Below the pieces are notes generated by a model that searched no databases, was not told where the DNA came from, and saw only the letters and a list, made by a program, of their open reading frames with translations. 64,000 nt of DNA from Dromaius novaehollandiae. Lineage: Eukaryota; Chordata; Aves; Casuariiformes; Dromaiidae. Below, piece after piece: positions 49,751-62,345 of the stretch. The translations under genes and the position numbers were made by a program. Each line of letters starts with the position of its first letter. The first letter of the stretch is position 1. Where the stretch lies: positions 16,298,469-16,362,468 of the forward strand of contig NC_088112.1 of assembly GCF_036370855.1 (NCBI RefSeq), given 5' to 3'.

Positions 49751-50237
49751 GCCTGGAAGGGCAATGTCTCTGCAAAGGGTGTTGGGGAGTTTGGATAGAA
49801 GATGCTTCACAACTGCCAGATATTGTCATTTCTTGGCTTCCGCACCAGGAATCTAAACCTCAGCCTGATACGCTTTCACTTAACGACTAAACCGTTTTGT
49901 TACTTTGCCAGAGCTTACCTGCGGTGCTGTGAAGTTATAAGACAACTGCTGTTATGTCATTATGCCGCACTGCCAACAGGGTGAGAGACCAGGACTACAT
50001 CTCTGAAGCCTAAAATGCAACCATTTGCACCAAGAGAGCAACCCTTAGTAGCAGTAGAAAGTCATTGTGTTACATTTGTCAGTTAGCCTTGAGTAATCCT
50101 GCCTAATTTAAAAGTAACTGCATCCCCCGCAAAAGCCAAAAGCTTATCATTTCTTTAACCCTAAGTACTCGTTAAAATTTTCTTCCCCCATTTCCTTCCT
50201 TCAGCTGATTACGAAAAAGGTTTTTTTTGTAGAGAAC

Positions 50238-50256
50238 TTCCTTCCTTCCTTCCCCC
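50238..50256 (+). repeat. Short (TTCC)n tract
   Basis: Four TTCC units end in a run of six C. They lie 10 bases after a T8 run. Confidence 0.8.
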
Positions 50257-52674
50257 CTGCTTCTTGCATGATTCATTCAGGGATGCCGCATTCCTTTGTC
50301 GGTGATACAAGAAGCCAGCAGTAAGGAAGCAATTGCATCATGGACATCAGTGCAAATCGGGCCAGTGAAGGCAGATGCTAATGGGTACTTTTCTATTCAC
50401 ATGCTAATTATAGCATCAGCAAAGCCAGGTCCAAGCTGTGGCTTTGCCTGAGGAAATCCCCAGTGATTTTAGCCAGGAGTTCCAGTTACTGTTTGTTGCA
50501 AGTAAATGACTAATAGAAATTAGACCTGTTAGGTCATTTTGTGCATTGCTAGAGTGTTCCTCCACTATAGTGTAAACATAAGTATGGGTGCCGTGCTCAG
50601 AAGTCACCTATAAGTATTTCAGGCTGTGTTTGCCCCAATCAGGGCAATGAGGTGCTCACATCTTTCCTGACGAGAACAGTCTAGGATATCTCAGAGACAC
50701 ACAGTTTTCTATTCCTATGTCCCCTCCATTTTACCTCTTTGCTCATTGTTATTCTGTTTCAGTCCCCTCAGAACAACGTTTTTTGTAGTTCATTTGTTCG
50801 ATGCAGACAGTGTAATCAGCACTGGTCAGAGAGTTTGCCATCTTCCTTTTTTTTCTTTTGTATCTATATGGCTTCAAATACCAAAGCCAGTCCCTTCATG
50901 CTATTGTGTTTCCTATGCTTTTGAATAACTCTTCACTGTCATGTCACTCCCCTCCACTCTTTTCTCAGTTTGTTTGATGTATTTAACTAACGTTTTGGCT
51001 CATTGCAAGCCATAAATCTTGAGAGAACCACTTCGATCAGTACGTTTGATCCCTAGTGTAATACAGAATTGCTGTAGATTTGTCCCCTTTTGAAATGGAG
51101 TATACATTTCTGTTAAAAACTGTCAGGTATTGCTATATGTTTTGAGTATTCAGCACAAATAGTTGTGGAGGCTAGTAGCTCTTCCTGTTAAAAGCTGTGC
51201 ATGTGCTCACCTTCCTTCTGAGCACCTCTGCTCAAGAACAGTGTCAGCAGGATGCTGTTTGGCTTATCACCTCCTGGGGTTTGTCCTTCTCTGCCGTGCT
51301 TCTCACTGCAGGGTTGTGGTCCCCGTTCACAAGTCTGCAAAGGATTGCAATGCAAATAGTAGGCACATTATTGTTAATAATAGAGACAACTGCAGGATGA
51401 GCTGCTGAGTGATTAAAGGGCTGGCTGGATTGGTTTATGAGGCAAGATTAATAGAAGTGAATATATGTATGCATCTCACCTGCTCCACTTTTTATCTTCC
51501 TTACATTGAAGTTGTTAACATCTGATTTTCAGTAATTTATGAAAAGCTCAGTTATGATTTCCTCACTGACTCTCTCTGGATGGATTGCCATGCTGCGGAA
51601 ACTATTGTTCCAGAGCACATCACTGGTTCTTTATTGGCCATTTTAGCACACAGTCAGAAACTCCAGTGATCCTGAACCCTGCTCTTTCCTCTCACCATAA
51701 TAGTGAGCCTTTATATGTCAGGATCAAATGTGGAGGAATCAGACAACTTCATAGAGCTGCTAGTAAGTCTCCAGCAGGATGTTGGAGGCCTTCAGATTTC
51801 AGTGCTGTCATAACTATGAAGCTGATTGAAATATAATAAACCTGAAAGCCCTTCTGTGTCAGACCATCAGAGCAGTGTGGACAGGCTGGTGGAACCTCTC
51901 ACAAACACCCATGTTGTCATTCCTACAGAAGTCTTGGGACCATCCATTTTTAAAGAGGGCTGAAGTTACAAGTGAACTTCACAGAACATGATGCTATGAG
52001 GTAGGATTTGGCCCTTCCTAAAATGCAAGGAAATCAGAATAAATAACTGAAATTAGAGTTCAGCATCCCCTTGAGATTCTGTGTTTGTCATTTCTAGATG
52101 TTCCGGGAGAGGCAACTTCTCCAAGGGTTCTCTCATTTCCATCAACCTTTCTGGGGACCAGGAGAATGGGTCTTGCTGTTGTGTTATGTGTGACTGAGGT
52201 TTGTGTTGGAAACCAATGGGCTAGGAGATCCCAGCCTCCCTGGCTGAAAAATCAGCTGAAGACAGAAACAGCTGCTGATGAAGCAGGGTGAGAGCAGGAG
52301 CCCTGAAGGAATGGGTGTATCCATCAAGTGCAACAGGTCACCATCACTGAAACCATGAGCTCATCAACAAGCTGAGCTCCACCTCGCATGGAAGTCTTTT
52401 TATATCTCAGTGGCAGATGCCAACCATTTGCTCACTCACTTAAGATGGTGCTTGCCAGGGAGAAACAGAGAAAAGCCCCTGAGGGCTGTTGTGGTGCAAT
52501 CACCAGCTCAGAACTGGGCTCTGGGAAAACAGGCCTTCTTGCTGCTCTTGTATTTATCCGGGTGTGATGCTCACTCCACCCGTGGATTCCAGGCTGCTGC
52601 TTTCATGCTATTTGCATGGCAGAACAGGGTTGCTGGCCTCCTGCGAGGCTGTGTTGTGTCTGTCTGCAGTACCG

Positions 52675-52725
52675 TCAGCTGTGGCCAGCACCTCACAATT
52701 TCAGCTGTGGCCAGCACCTCACAAT
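52675..52725 (+). repeat. Tandem duplication of a 26-bp unit
   Basis: Bases 52675-52700 and 52701-52725 share TCAGCTGTGGCCAGCACC followed by TCACAAT without mismatch. There are two copies, probably from slippage or unequal exchange. No function is apparent. Confidence 0.95.
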
Positions 52726-54047
52726 GCCAGCCGTTGCTTGGGTGGCTGTAGCTTTGCTTTGATGAAGGAAACCATAGTGTAGTACGAACTCAGCCGTGGT
52801 GAGTCTTCGCATACCCCACACAGGTTTAGCCCTGTAAAACCTGGGAGTGTTTATCAGCCCTGGCAATAACCTCTGTGCTCCACCCGCTAATGTGGATGAG
52901 CAGGATAAGGGAAAAGGAATCTTACTTATTCTCATCAAATAACATCTACTTATGTGGGGAGTGGACAATTTCCCAAGGCAATTTTGAAAATGGGACTTAA
53001 GCTCCAGAGCTGCTTTTGAAAGTTACCAGAGATTTGTTGCGCAAGAGAGAAAAAAACGGACAACAAGGGCTCCATCGTTCTCCCTGCCCACACAGTCATC
53101 TATTTCTAATATGTTCTTCACTGGTTTAGTGGGATGATAGAGCCTCTGGACTTCCCAGGAGCAATATCCTCCAAAAACCAACGATACAGTCATCATTGCA
53201 GAAAATTGCCACTTAGGTTCCGCTTTAAGTTGCTTGTGTAACTCCAGCATACACAGGGTGCAATGAACGTTCTTACCCTTAAGTTACTCTTGTCTAAGTG
53301 AGATGAAAGACGAGTTCTTTTTTCTAGTTAATTATGTATTGTCTGAGAAGGGGGAAGGGAAGGAGTGCCGTTAGATGCTGTACAGTGAAGCCATGCACTG
53401 GTACATAAGGGCAGTTCAGAAATAGGCTAGTGGAAGAATGTCCAACAGGGCTAACATGCTGTTCAGTCTTCAAAATAGGACTTTCCATTTGTTCTTATGC
53501 ATGAGAAATCATCATGCTGGGATCCACCAGCCCCAAATATGGTTTCAGTGCTGTACTGTGCAGCTCTGCAAGGCTCAGCTACATTCAGTTTCCTTCTCTG
53601 ATGCCTCAGTGCTCTCTAGCTAGATGAGAGCAGGACAACTTCATTGCTACTCAGGAGTCTCCTGGCTTTCTTTAATTGCAGGAAAAAGAGGTGACAAACT
53701 ACGATTGCAGAGAAAACAGCCTGAGAGCCTCGAGCAGGATGTCTGATTGCTTTATGCGGTACCCCTTCGGATCAGGGATTTGTGCCAGGAAGGATGTCAG
53801 CTACGAGAGGGTTAACGTCACCTCCACCTTCCCCAGACCAGGAAAGCCAGGCTGTTTATACTCCCCTTCTGTTATTTGTGTACTCTGGTAGTATAACTGC
53901 TGACACTGGGAGGAAAGGACTTGCTGTCTCCAAATGGTCTCTGTGCTGAATCACTCACAGTTACGTAACTGCTCTTCCCCCCAGTGTTAGAAAACCTTAA
54001 GAATTCTCCAATGTCTGCGTTAAGAAAATCTCAAAAACCTATGGTCT

Positions 54048-54048
54048 G

Positions 54049-54081
<33 letters not shown>

Positions 54082-54087
54082 TTCTTT
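54048..54087 (+). repeat. (TTTC)n tetranucleotide microsatellite
   Basis: About eight TTTC units, nearly perfect, then a TTCTTCTTTC end. It is likely length-variable. Confidence 0.9.
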
Positions 54088-54934
54088 CATTTACTTTTCT
54101 TCTGGCTTGCTCGCTTCTGAGCCTTTAGCATCTGTGCCAGTGTCAGGTTTTCAAGCTGTTGTTGGCTACCCTGAGGGGCAGGAGTGTATCTGTTACTTTC
54201 CAGTGGCAGGTCAAATGTCTTCAAAATTTAAGGCTCTAAAAAAGAAACCCTTACCTTTATGACCCCCGTAATCACTCCTGAGAACAGAGACTACTTTCTG
54301 CCCTGCTGAAGCATTGCATTTCACCAGTTTCTCTTTCAACTTTGATTCCCTTCTTTAGAGAAACTTCCCTTTCCCTGTGTACACCTGCCACAGTTTGACT
54401 GAAGCCCTTGAACAAACCCAAACTGTCTGGCCTGAACAACCCCTGAAATACTCTGGGGTTGTTTCTGAAATGGGACCACGCCTCTCCGTCCTCAGTGCAG
54501 TCACATAGCCCTCAGTAGGAGAACGTGAACAGAACTGGTATTGGCGACTTCCTCTTTCCTTTCCAAATGAGGGTGCTTAAAAATGCATTGTCAAATTCAT
54601 CTTTACAAGTTGCTGGTTTTGATCTGTCTCATGGGTTGGATGCTCACTGAATATAAATTTGTATAATACAACAGTAACGTAGAATCCCAAGAACTAGCAA
54701 CATGTGCTTTCTCCCATAATCATCTCTCTTGGTCAACCATTATCCTGTCCCCTGTCTTCTTTACCACATCCCAATCCCAATAAATTAAATAGGTGAATAA
54801 TACATGGTTTTGGAGAATGGGCTCTCATAAGGGAAAAGGCTGGCCTTTTATTTGTAGGTGTAGTATTACATTTGTATTTGCGATATTAGCATTAGCTCAC
54901 GCATTCGTTCCGAGATGTCAGAGCTGTGCAGAGA

Positions 54935-55092
54935 TTGGGCTTGAGTTCGGGGATCTAGAAACTGGTGTTCAATTGCTAGAGTAGCCCTGGCTTGCTGAGT
55001 GACCTTGGTCAGATCATAACCCCTCATCTGCTGGGTGAGAGGCATAACACGTCTTTCCAGAGTACTTTGAGATCAGCAAATGAAATGCACCA
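54935..55092 (+). mobile_element. CORE-SINE / MIR-like fragment
   Basis: The motif 'gctgagtgaccttggtcaga', then TCATAACCCCTCATCTGCTG and 'gggtgagaggcataac', then 'tactttgagatcagcaaatg', matches the core and 3' part of reptile MIR-type SINEs in order and spacing. The copy is old. Confidence 0.72.
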
Positions 55093-56659
55093 TTTTGAAA
55101 ACGGAGGAAATATTTTTGTGTTGACATAAACAGGCTAATACCTTCCTCCTTCCTCTTGGTCATCGGTGTGCTGGGCGGGCTGCGAGCAGGGGACCACGCT
55201 CTGCTCTGCAGTTCAAGTGAGGAAGGAGAGCAGCAGCACGGAGTTGGGCTGGGCAGCAGGAAGAGTACGCTCTGAAAATCCTGCCAAGACTGTCAGAGCT
55301 GGATGGAGACAAACCAACCCTCCCCTTCCCTAGTGAGGCTCTGCTAGGCTCCGTGTCTCCCCAGCACAGAAGGAAACTCCAGCAGTAGCGAGTTCCCAGC
55401 AAACCAAGTGTGCTGCTGCAGCTCACCGGGGCGCTGCAATTCCTAAGAGTGGTGAAAGTGTTGTATTCAGCCTCCTTGCACTCTGCCTAGTCTTGCAGCT
55501 TATGCAGGGTTCATAAGCTGCCTGGGGATAAGGGACTTGGCTTTAAGGTTATAAACCATTTCCCACATCCGAGTCCGTTCCACTCGTGCCCTTGGGATCA
55601 GAGATCATCTACACTGGAGTCTCGCATGGGAACTAGGCCTGCGAGAGAGGCAGCCACAGAGCAGAAATGCATGTGAGAGATGGAGAGAGGACGTCCTCCT
55701 TGTCTGGCACAGTGAGACTCTCTTTCTCTATCTTCCCCCCAGGAAGATTCCCAAGGGAACCACAGCAGCATCACAAATACTCACAGCAAAGCACCAACTG
55801 GGATGTTAGTTATCTGTGTTTCTGAAGGGGCACATAGTAGGGCCCAATTTCACCTGGCCTGAATTCCACCTATGTGCCTGTCCCATGTTCAAAGCTGAGA
55901 GCTGTCCTGGAAATATTTGCTTCAATCGGTGAGTCAGAATTTAGGTTAGAACAATCTGGGTAAATATGACTGACAGTTATGGGTGTATATATATAGAAAA
56001 CACACCAAATTCCTCCAAAGGGAGAGATTCCCCACTCCAAATGACCAAGAGACAGCTGATTTGGATGTTGGTCAGTGAACTGAAAGCGGAGATCTGGACC
56101 TTCTCTTTCCCCTTTGCCTTGTCTCACCAGCTGACTCAGTGGTTGCGGGTTGGGTTTCTCAGCCTGGCTCCGCCTCTCTTAACCAGAAATGATATACGAG
56201 GCACAGGAAAAGCTCTGTCGTCACAGTTTTATGCAGTAAAAAGAAAGCTTCTGCTACTTCTGCTTGTTACCTGTTGGATCCTTGAAAGAAAAAAAGCATG
56301 GAAGTAGCCTGAGGGACACCCTAACAGCTTCGTGTAGCTTCTCTTAAGCCACCTGGAGGTGACAGTTAGCTTTACTCCTAATTCCCAGTATTTGCTCTTT
56401 CAAATCAGACCTTTAGGAATAATTGAGCACGGGAGTTATGGGGCTGCTGTCAATCCACTGAGTCCCTCAACAGAGCTGAGAAAGATCCTCTCTTGTGTCT
56501 CTCCATATCACAAGGCACTGTGGGGAGAGGTAAAAAACAAAGCTCTGACTCAGCGCTCAGTGCCTTAGCAGCAAGCTCGGTGCATCTCCCTGGCATTACC
56601 AGCAAGTCGCCTTGTGACTCTATTGGACTTCCAAAAATAAAAAGTTCTTTTGTATTCTT

Positions 56660-56678
56660 CCCCCCCCCCCCCCCCCCC
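56660..56678 (+). repeat. Poly-C tract (C19)
   Basis: Nineteen C in a row, followed by GCCC. Long G/C homopolymers are rare in vertebrate DNA and prone to sequencing error, so the exact length is doubtful. Confidence 0.9.
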
Positions 56679-57828
56679 GCCCTCATTCCCCCTAGCCCCA
56701 GGTTATTTTGCATAAAACAATTAAACAGACCACCCAAACTCCATTTACAAGGTTTCCCAGAAACCATTAGCAAGTTTGAACAGTTGGGGGAAATCAGAGT
56801 TCAGACTTGAATTCCAGAAACAATGACTCTAAATGTGGAGGAGTCTTTTCGTAGCTTGAAGCCGAACAGCCACAGATTTCTCCTCCTTAAAATTTAGGAC
56901 TTGTTTTAATGTGAAAGTCCTGCCAGGCATTCATGGGTAAGCACTGAGTGACACTTTGAGGTGACAGTGTCCCCTTTGTCCTGTCTCTGGCCTATTCTCA
57001 TCCAGAGGCCCATTCTTTGTTATTCTTATATATGGATTTGCATCTAAAAGCAGGACAGGGAAGGCACCTGAGCCTAATCTCTCTCATAATGGCCCTTCAG
57101 TTTGGTAGTCTTGACTGTGGCCAGGTCTGTCTCCCGGGGGCTGGCAGCCCTGTCATTCCAAACACTCCTGGGCTTGGTACTTACTGACTGTGCTGGATAG
57201 CCCAGAAGGGAACCAGACAGCCTCAAGAAATGACTTTCCTCTGGACTGTAAGTGGTATCCCACCTCATCAAACCTGAGAAACAACCCTGCCGTGCTCTGT
57301 AATCAGAGCATTGCCAGCTTCAGCTTAGCAGCTTCCATCATGGGCTGGTTCTTTCATTATCTATTTTCAGTTAGTCCACACAGCAAATGAATTGCAGTGT
57401 AGCAGAAAAATTGAGAGCTTGTGAATTAACAGGGGAAAGCACCATCATAAAGAAATCAGTGATGGATCTTTACTTGAGCTGGTAGTGCCCTATGTCGCCA
57501 GCACTTTGCCACTCAAATGCCGGAGTGACACTTCACTGAAGGATCCTCGCTGCTGGAATTCACTAATAGCCTCAAGTGCCCTTGAAGGAAATTGCCACTG
57601 GAATGCCCCATTGCTTCAGCATGGCACCTAACATGTTTTGTCAGCCCTGCAAACTCAGTGCACTACTCAGAGGGCAAAGTCTAGACATTTCAAATTAAGA
57701 GGTAGTCTTTGCTACTTTACAGCTGGCTGGCAGGAAAGAAGAGCTGGTGATGTCTTCATGTATATACTTTTTCATGTCACGTAGCCTTCTGCGGCTGGCA
57801 CATAGCAATGTTCCTACCTGCTGTATTT

Positions 57829-58415
57829 CACAAAATCACGGCATTGCTGAGGTTGGCAGGGACCTCTGGAGATCATCTAGTGCAGCTCCCTGCTCAAAGC
57901 AGGGTCAGCTCCAGCAGGTTGCTCAGGGCTATTTTTAGTTGGATTTCAAGTATCTCAACAGATGGAGCCTCCACAAGCTCTCTGGGCAACCTGTGTCAGT
58001 GCTTGACCACCCTCACAGTAAAACAGTTATTTTCTTCTGTTTAAATGGGTTTCCTATATTTCAGTTTGTGCCCATTGCCTCTTGTCCTGTCATTGGATAC
58101 CAGTGAAAAGCATATGTCTTCTTTATCCCCCCCATCAGGTGTTTATATACATTGATAAGATCCCCTAGAGCTTCCTCTTCTCCAGGCTGAGCAGTCCCAG
58201 CCCTCTCAGCCTCTCTTTGCGTGTCAGATGCTCTAATCCTTTAATCACCTTCATGGCCCTTTGCTGGACTTGCTTCAGTATGTCCATGTCTCTCTTACAC
58301 TGGGGAGCCCAGCACTGGACCCAGCACTCCAGATGTGTCTCACCGGTGCTTAGCAGAGGGGAAGGATGGCAACATTGCTCCTAATGCAGCCCGGGAAGCC
58401 CACTGCCACTACTGA
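57829..58415 (-). mobile_element. CR1 LINE fragment, 5'-truncated, reverse orientation
   Basis: The + strand shows the reverse complement of a CR1 3' end. It begins with a degraded form of the terminal ATTCTATG repeats (CACAAAATCACGGCATTG), then GGTTGGCAGGGACCTCTGG and AGATCATCTAGTGCAGCTCC. It runs through the conserved 'cctcttgtcctgtcattgg' and 'ttctccaggctgagcagtcc' stretches to 'cctaatgcagcccgggaagc'. Around 58370 a block of about 20-30 bases present in most CR1 copies is missing. About 590 bp remain, covering the end of ORF2 and the 3' UTR. No open frame is intact. The divergence looks moderate to old. Confidence 0.92.
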
Positions 58416-61400
58416 TTCTGGCAATCATGACTCCTCTTGATCTAGCTGCTGTGCTCAGTTGAGGAACAGGGAGAAGGGAAGGCCGCCTGTGCCAGCAGCT
58501 TGTGAGAGATGCCAGTTGGACTCACGATGTGTTAAGTATTAATACCCCTTTCTGTGTCTCCTTTGAGTGGGGCAAGAAGGGGGCTGAAATCCCATCCCAA
58601 TACCTTCCTTTGACAGGGTGCTGAGTACAGAGACAGATGGAGCAGTAAGGGTGCTATTTGAGTATTTTGTTATGCCTGTGGGGAGAGGGATTTTCAGCTC
58701 ATTGCAGCAGTTTGTTTTTTTGTTTTTAAGCCTGTAGTAATTGAAAGAACTATATGTGAAGCTAGGTGTAAATCCGTCTTAAGGACAAGTCTACACTATG
58801 TTGGCATCACAGCAAAGAGACAAATTGCAGCATGCCACAAACCGAGACAAAAGCATTGTCTGCGTTATCTGCCTGCAAGGGTTTGGGTATAATAACACAC
58901 TTATCTCTGTCACCATTTCGGGTTTGCAGCACGCCACAGGGAGGTGCCCTTTGCTCTATTAAGAAATCATGTTTCTGCAGCTCAAGAGCATAGTGAGACC
59001 CCACATACATGGTATTACGCTTGGTCAGGATGGGAGTGTATTCAGCTCCAGCGGCAAGATGTAGTGTCAGAGTTAACAGAATAGTGTGGACTGAGTGCCC
59101 GTCACTGGTTTTGTTGCAGCTTTTCCACAGAGTCTTGTCCCAACACTCCCATCTGTGAAGAAAATCATTTGCCTTATATCTCATATGCATAGAGTTGCTC
59201 ACGTTTCAGAGTCAGCCTCTTCCATTAAAGCTTCAGAAGGTGTTTTCCCTGGTACTTAATGTCACAGTTGCACCATTTAAGTGAAGTCTATCAACTGTTC
59301 AGTGTTGAGGGCACAAGAGCAGTACACATTCTAGCACATTGCACTATTACCAGGGAAACGCAAGGAGGAAAAATCATTATGTGCCAAAAAACATCTCCTC
59401 CTTCCCCCAATAAACATTGCACAAGTCTCCTAACTCTCCCAACAGTCAAGAGTTCCTGTTGGGGGTGCAGGATTTTACAGTTTGATTTTACAACTTCAAA
59501 GAGAATTGTTGCTCTTCTGGGAACCACCTTCAATCTGTTCACTGATTAAAAAAGCAAAGCAAACAATCTCCTTTCCACTTCCCCCAAATCAAAAAAGAAA
59601 CAAACAACCCCCCTCAGAAAAGCTGGGGCAAGCAAAGAAGAGAGAGAAATGAGATAACGTGGCTTTTAAAATCCTGTTGCTTTGCAGCTGTTCCACATTC
59701 TGGCTACATTCCAGAGTTACTTTGATGATCCACTGCCTGGAAAAAGAGAAGTCCTTTAAAACTTGAATTCTGTGTGGACATAATTTCTCACTGAAGTAAA
59801 CGAGGATCCGCATTTGGGATTTAATGGTGGGACTGTCACATGCATCAATTTAACAGCCAGTGGTCTTCACTGAGACCCAGGCAGATCCGAGAGAGAACCT
59901 GGGGTGGGAAATCTGTGTTCTCTAACCAGCGATAAATGACAAAGAGGACTTAGCTCTTTCAAGGAGTTTGATAACTTAACCAACAAGCAGAAATGTTAAG
60001 TTAAAACAGTGCCTGGCTAGGAGGGTGCAATGTGGCTTGTGCTTAGGGCTGACACTGACTGAGAAGTTGTGTCAGAAAGTTTGTCTTGGCTGTGTCAGCT
60101 GCTGGATCCCTGTTCCCCTAAGAGAGCTCATGGGGAAGGAGTACAAAATAAGCACAAACTGATTCAAAGGAGAATGACAGGAGGGAAATAACAGCTTCTG
60201 AGCTGATTGATATATTATAAAGTGGTCAGAGGCACTGCTAGGTGCTTCCTTCTGTGATGTAGTTTTCTCCTTAAATAAGTCTGGTCATAAATTAGCCTTG
60301 CCTCTGGGACTGTTTGATATATTTTGGCGTTCCTTCTGCCATTGTGTTAAAAACACAACTCAGCTTCTTACCCATTAACAACTGTTTGTTCTTTTACCTT
60401 GATCTGTGAAAAAGCAATTGATGGTTCATTTCATGTTATTGTAGCCTATGATCCTTTTTACATCCTGCACTTACGCTACTTAAAGATTACAGCAAGAATC
60501 GTTGGCAAATAGTAGATGACAGGTTGTTGAAACATCATAAAATGCCAAGGGTTTCCAGTGAGACATTGAAAAGGCAGGAGGGGGAAGAGGAGAGAATCTG
60601 TGGACAACCTGCACCAAACACCATAAGGACAGAAGTCCCCTATTTAGAAGCAGAGACTGTGCAATGCAAGGTTGCCAACTGTCCTGTTGGCGTAGGGATG
60701 CTGGAAGGCTGTAGAGTGAAACCCCATTTTGTCATGCCATCACTCCACCCTAAATCCTGCTGATGTTTAGGAGATGAGTCACTCAGCTACACTGCAGATA
60801 TCTACACTAGCTTGAGAACTGCGCCCCCCTAGAAAGGCCTTTATTTCTCCTGTGGTGATAAAGAAAACCTAGACGAATAACTTTTGGATGGAGATCTTCA
60901 CAGTGTAGATGTCTCAAATTAGGTGAAACAAATCTCATCCTAATGAGGTAGAATCCTGGGCATTTTGAGCTTTCTGAACTGGTTTCAGAGCATATCTATG
61001 CAACATCTGCCCCTGGGGCATCTAGATGTTGACTCTATAGAGCTCATCCGTGTAAACTGGGGTTTGGGATGAGCTGAGCAAGAACGGCTGAAGGGTCCCC
61101 TGTGGCGCCAATCCACCGTTTCACATCCAAAAAGATGAGTGTGTTAAGGGCTTTCCATGGCCTTGAAGAAGCGGTAGAGATCACTGAGATACTCTACTGC
61201 TAAGCTACAGCCCAAGGCTAGGGGAGAAATTTCTCCCTCTTCGTCCTTCCTTTGAACCCTTGGGAAACACCCCTTAGGGGGCACTTCTAAATCCTGCTGT
61301 AACTCTGTGGGTAATAGTCAGTTCCCTTTGATTGAAAAGGTCATTTTTATTTTCACATCAGCTCTTTACCCTCCAGAGTGGCTCCCCTCAAGCCCAAGAT

Positions 61401-62034
61401 CTAGTAGGACTACTGAACAAAATCGGTTTCATCATTAGTCTTCCACCTCTTACAGGGTTGTAATGATACAAAATAAGGAAATGTAAATTAGTGAAATCCA
61501 GCTGTCTACATAGTTAGCAGGATGAATGCATCTGGACCATGGCCTGTGTCCAGACCACATCTGTTGCTTTGTGGGATGCAGGTGGTCCATCCTCTCGTGT
61601 CTGGCTTGTGAGCAAGTCCAGGTTTTCCAGAGGCTAACAGACATCACTCAGGAACAGAGACTGCAAGATTTCATCAGTTGGCTTCTGTTTTGAAAATTAT
61701 ATTTGGGCTTGTGAACTCTGAGGAATTCAGATCTCAGGGCAGAGGAAATGTTGGAAGAGGTCAGGCAAGTTGCGCTCCCGCTGGGTTACCCCGGGGCAGT
61801 AAATAGCACGCATTCCAGGGCAACATCTGATTTTGTGCTTTTACGAGGCAGATGTTTAGGAGAAGTGATACACTGTTTATTTTAATTGCCATCTTCCAAA
61901 CCCCCTTCCTACGTGCGCACACACATTCTGAGACCATAAATAAAGATTCTTCAGGCTATGCCGTTATTTGGGTAGCTAGCCCTGTCTTCCATCAATGCCT
62001 GGACAGGACTATGTATTGCACACCCAATCCTTCT

Positions 62035-62345
62035 TGCACATCAGTTTTACAGTGGTGTAAATCAACTAGGTCAAACTCCTTTCTCAGTGACACTAGCATA
62101 AATCTGGAGTCACTCCACTGACGTCAGTGCTGTAATAGCAATGTAAAGGAAAATTAGACCACTTGACTTCAGAATATTGCTGCTGATTTACGCCAGAACA
62201 AGAGCAAAAGTAGTTGGGCTTAGCACGTACTAGCACTACATTACTGAACAGCAGGCCAGGTTTTGCTCAGGGATACACTGGTGGAACTGTAGAGCAACTC
62301 CACTGATTTCATTGGCATTATATTGATGAAAATGAGTTTTACATT
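62035..62345. repeat. Cluster of old palindrome-like repeats ('ACTCCACTGA' family)
   Basis: Two diverged copies share 'ctggagtcactccactgacg' or 'gagcaactccactgatttca', bordered by 'ttacagtggtgtaaatcaac' or 'gggatacactggtggaactg'. A third piece at about 62180, 'ctgatttacgccagaac', has the reverse sense. This is a dispersed sequence familiar from reptile DNA whose halves are near-inverse of each other. The family name is not certain. The first copy contains the perfect 14-base palindrome CACTGACGTCAGTG at 62116-62129. Confidence 0.6.
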
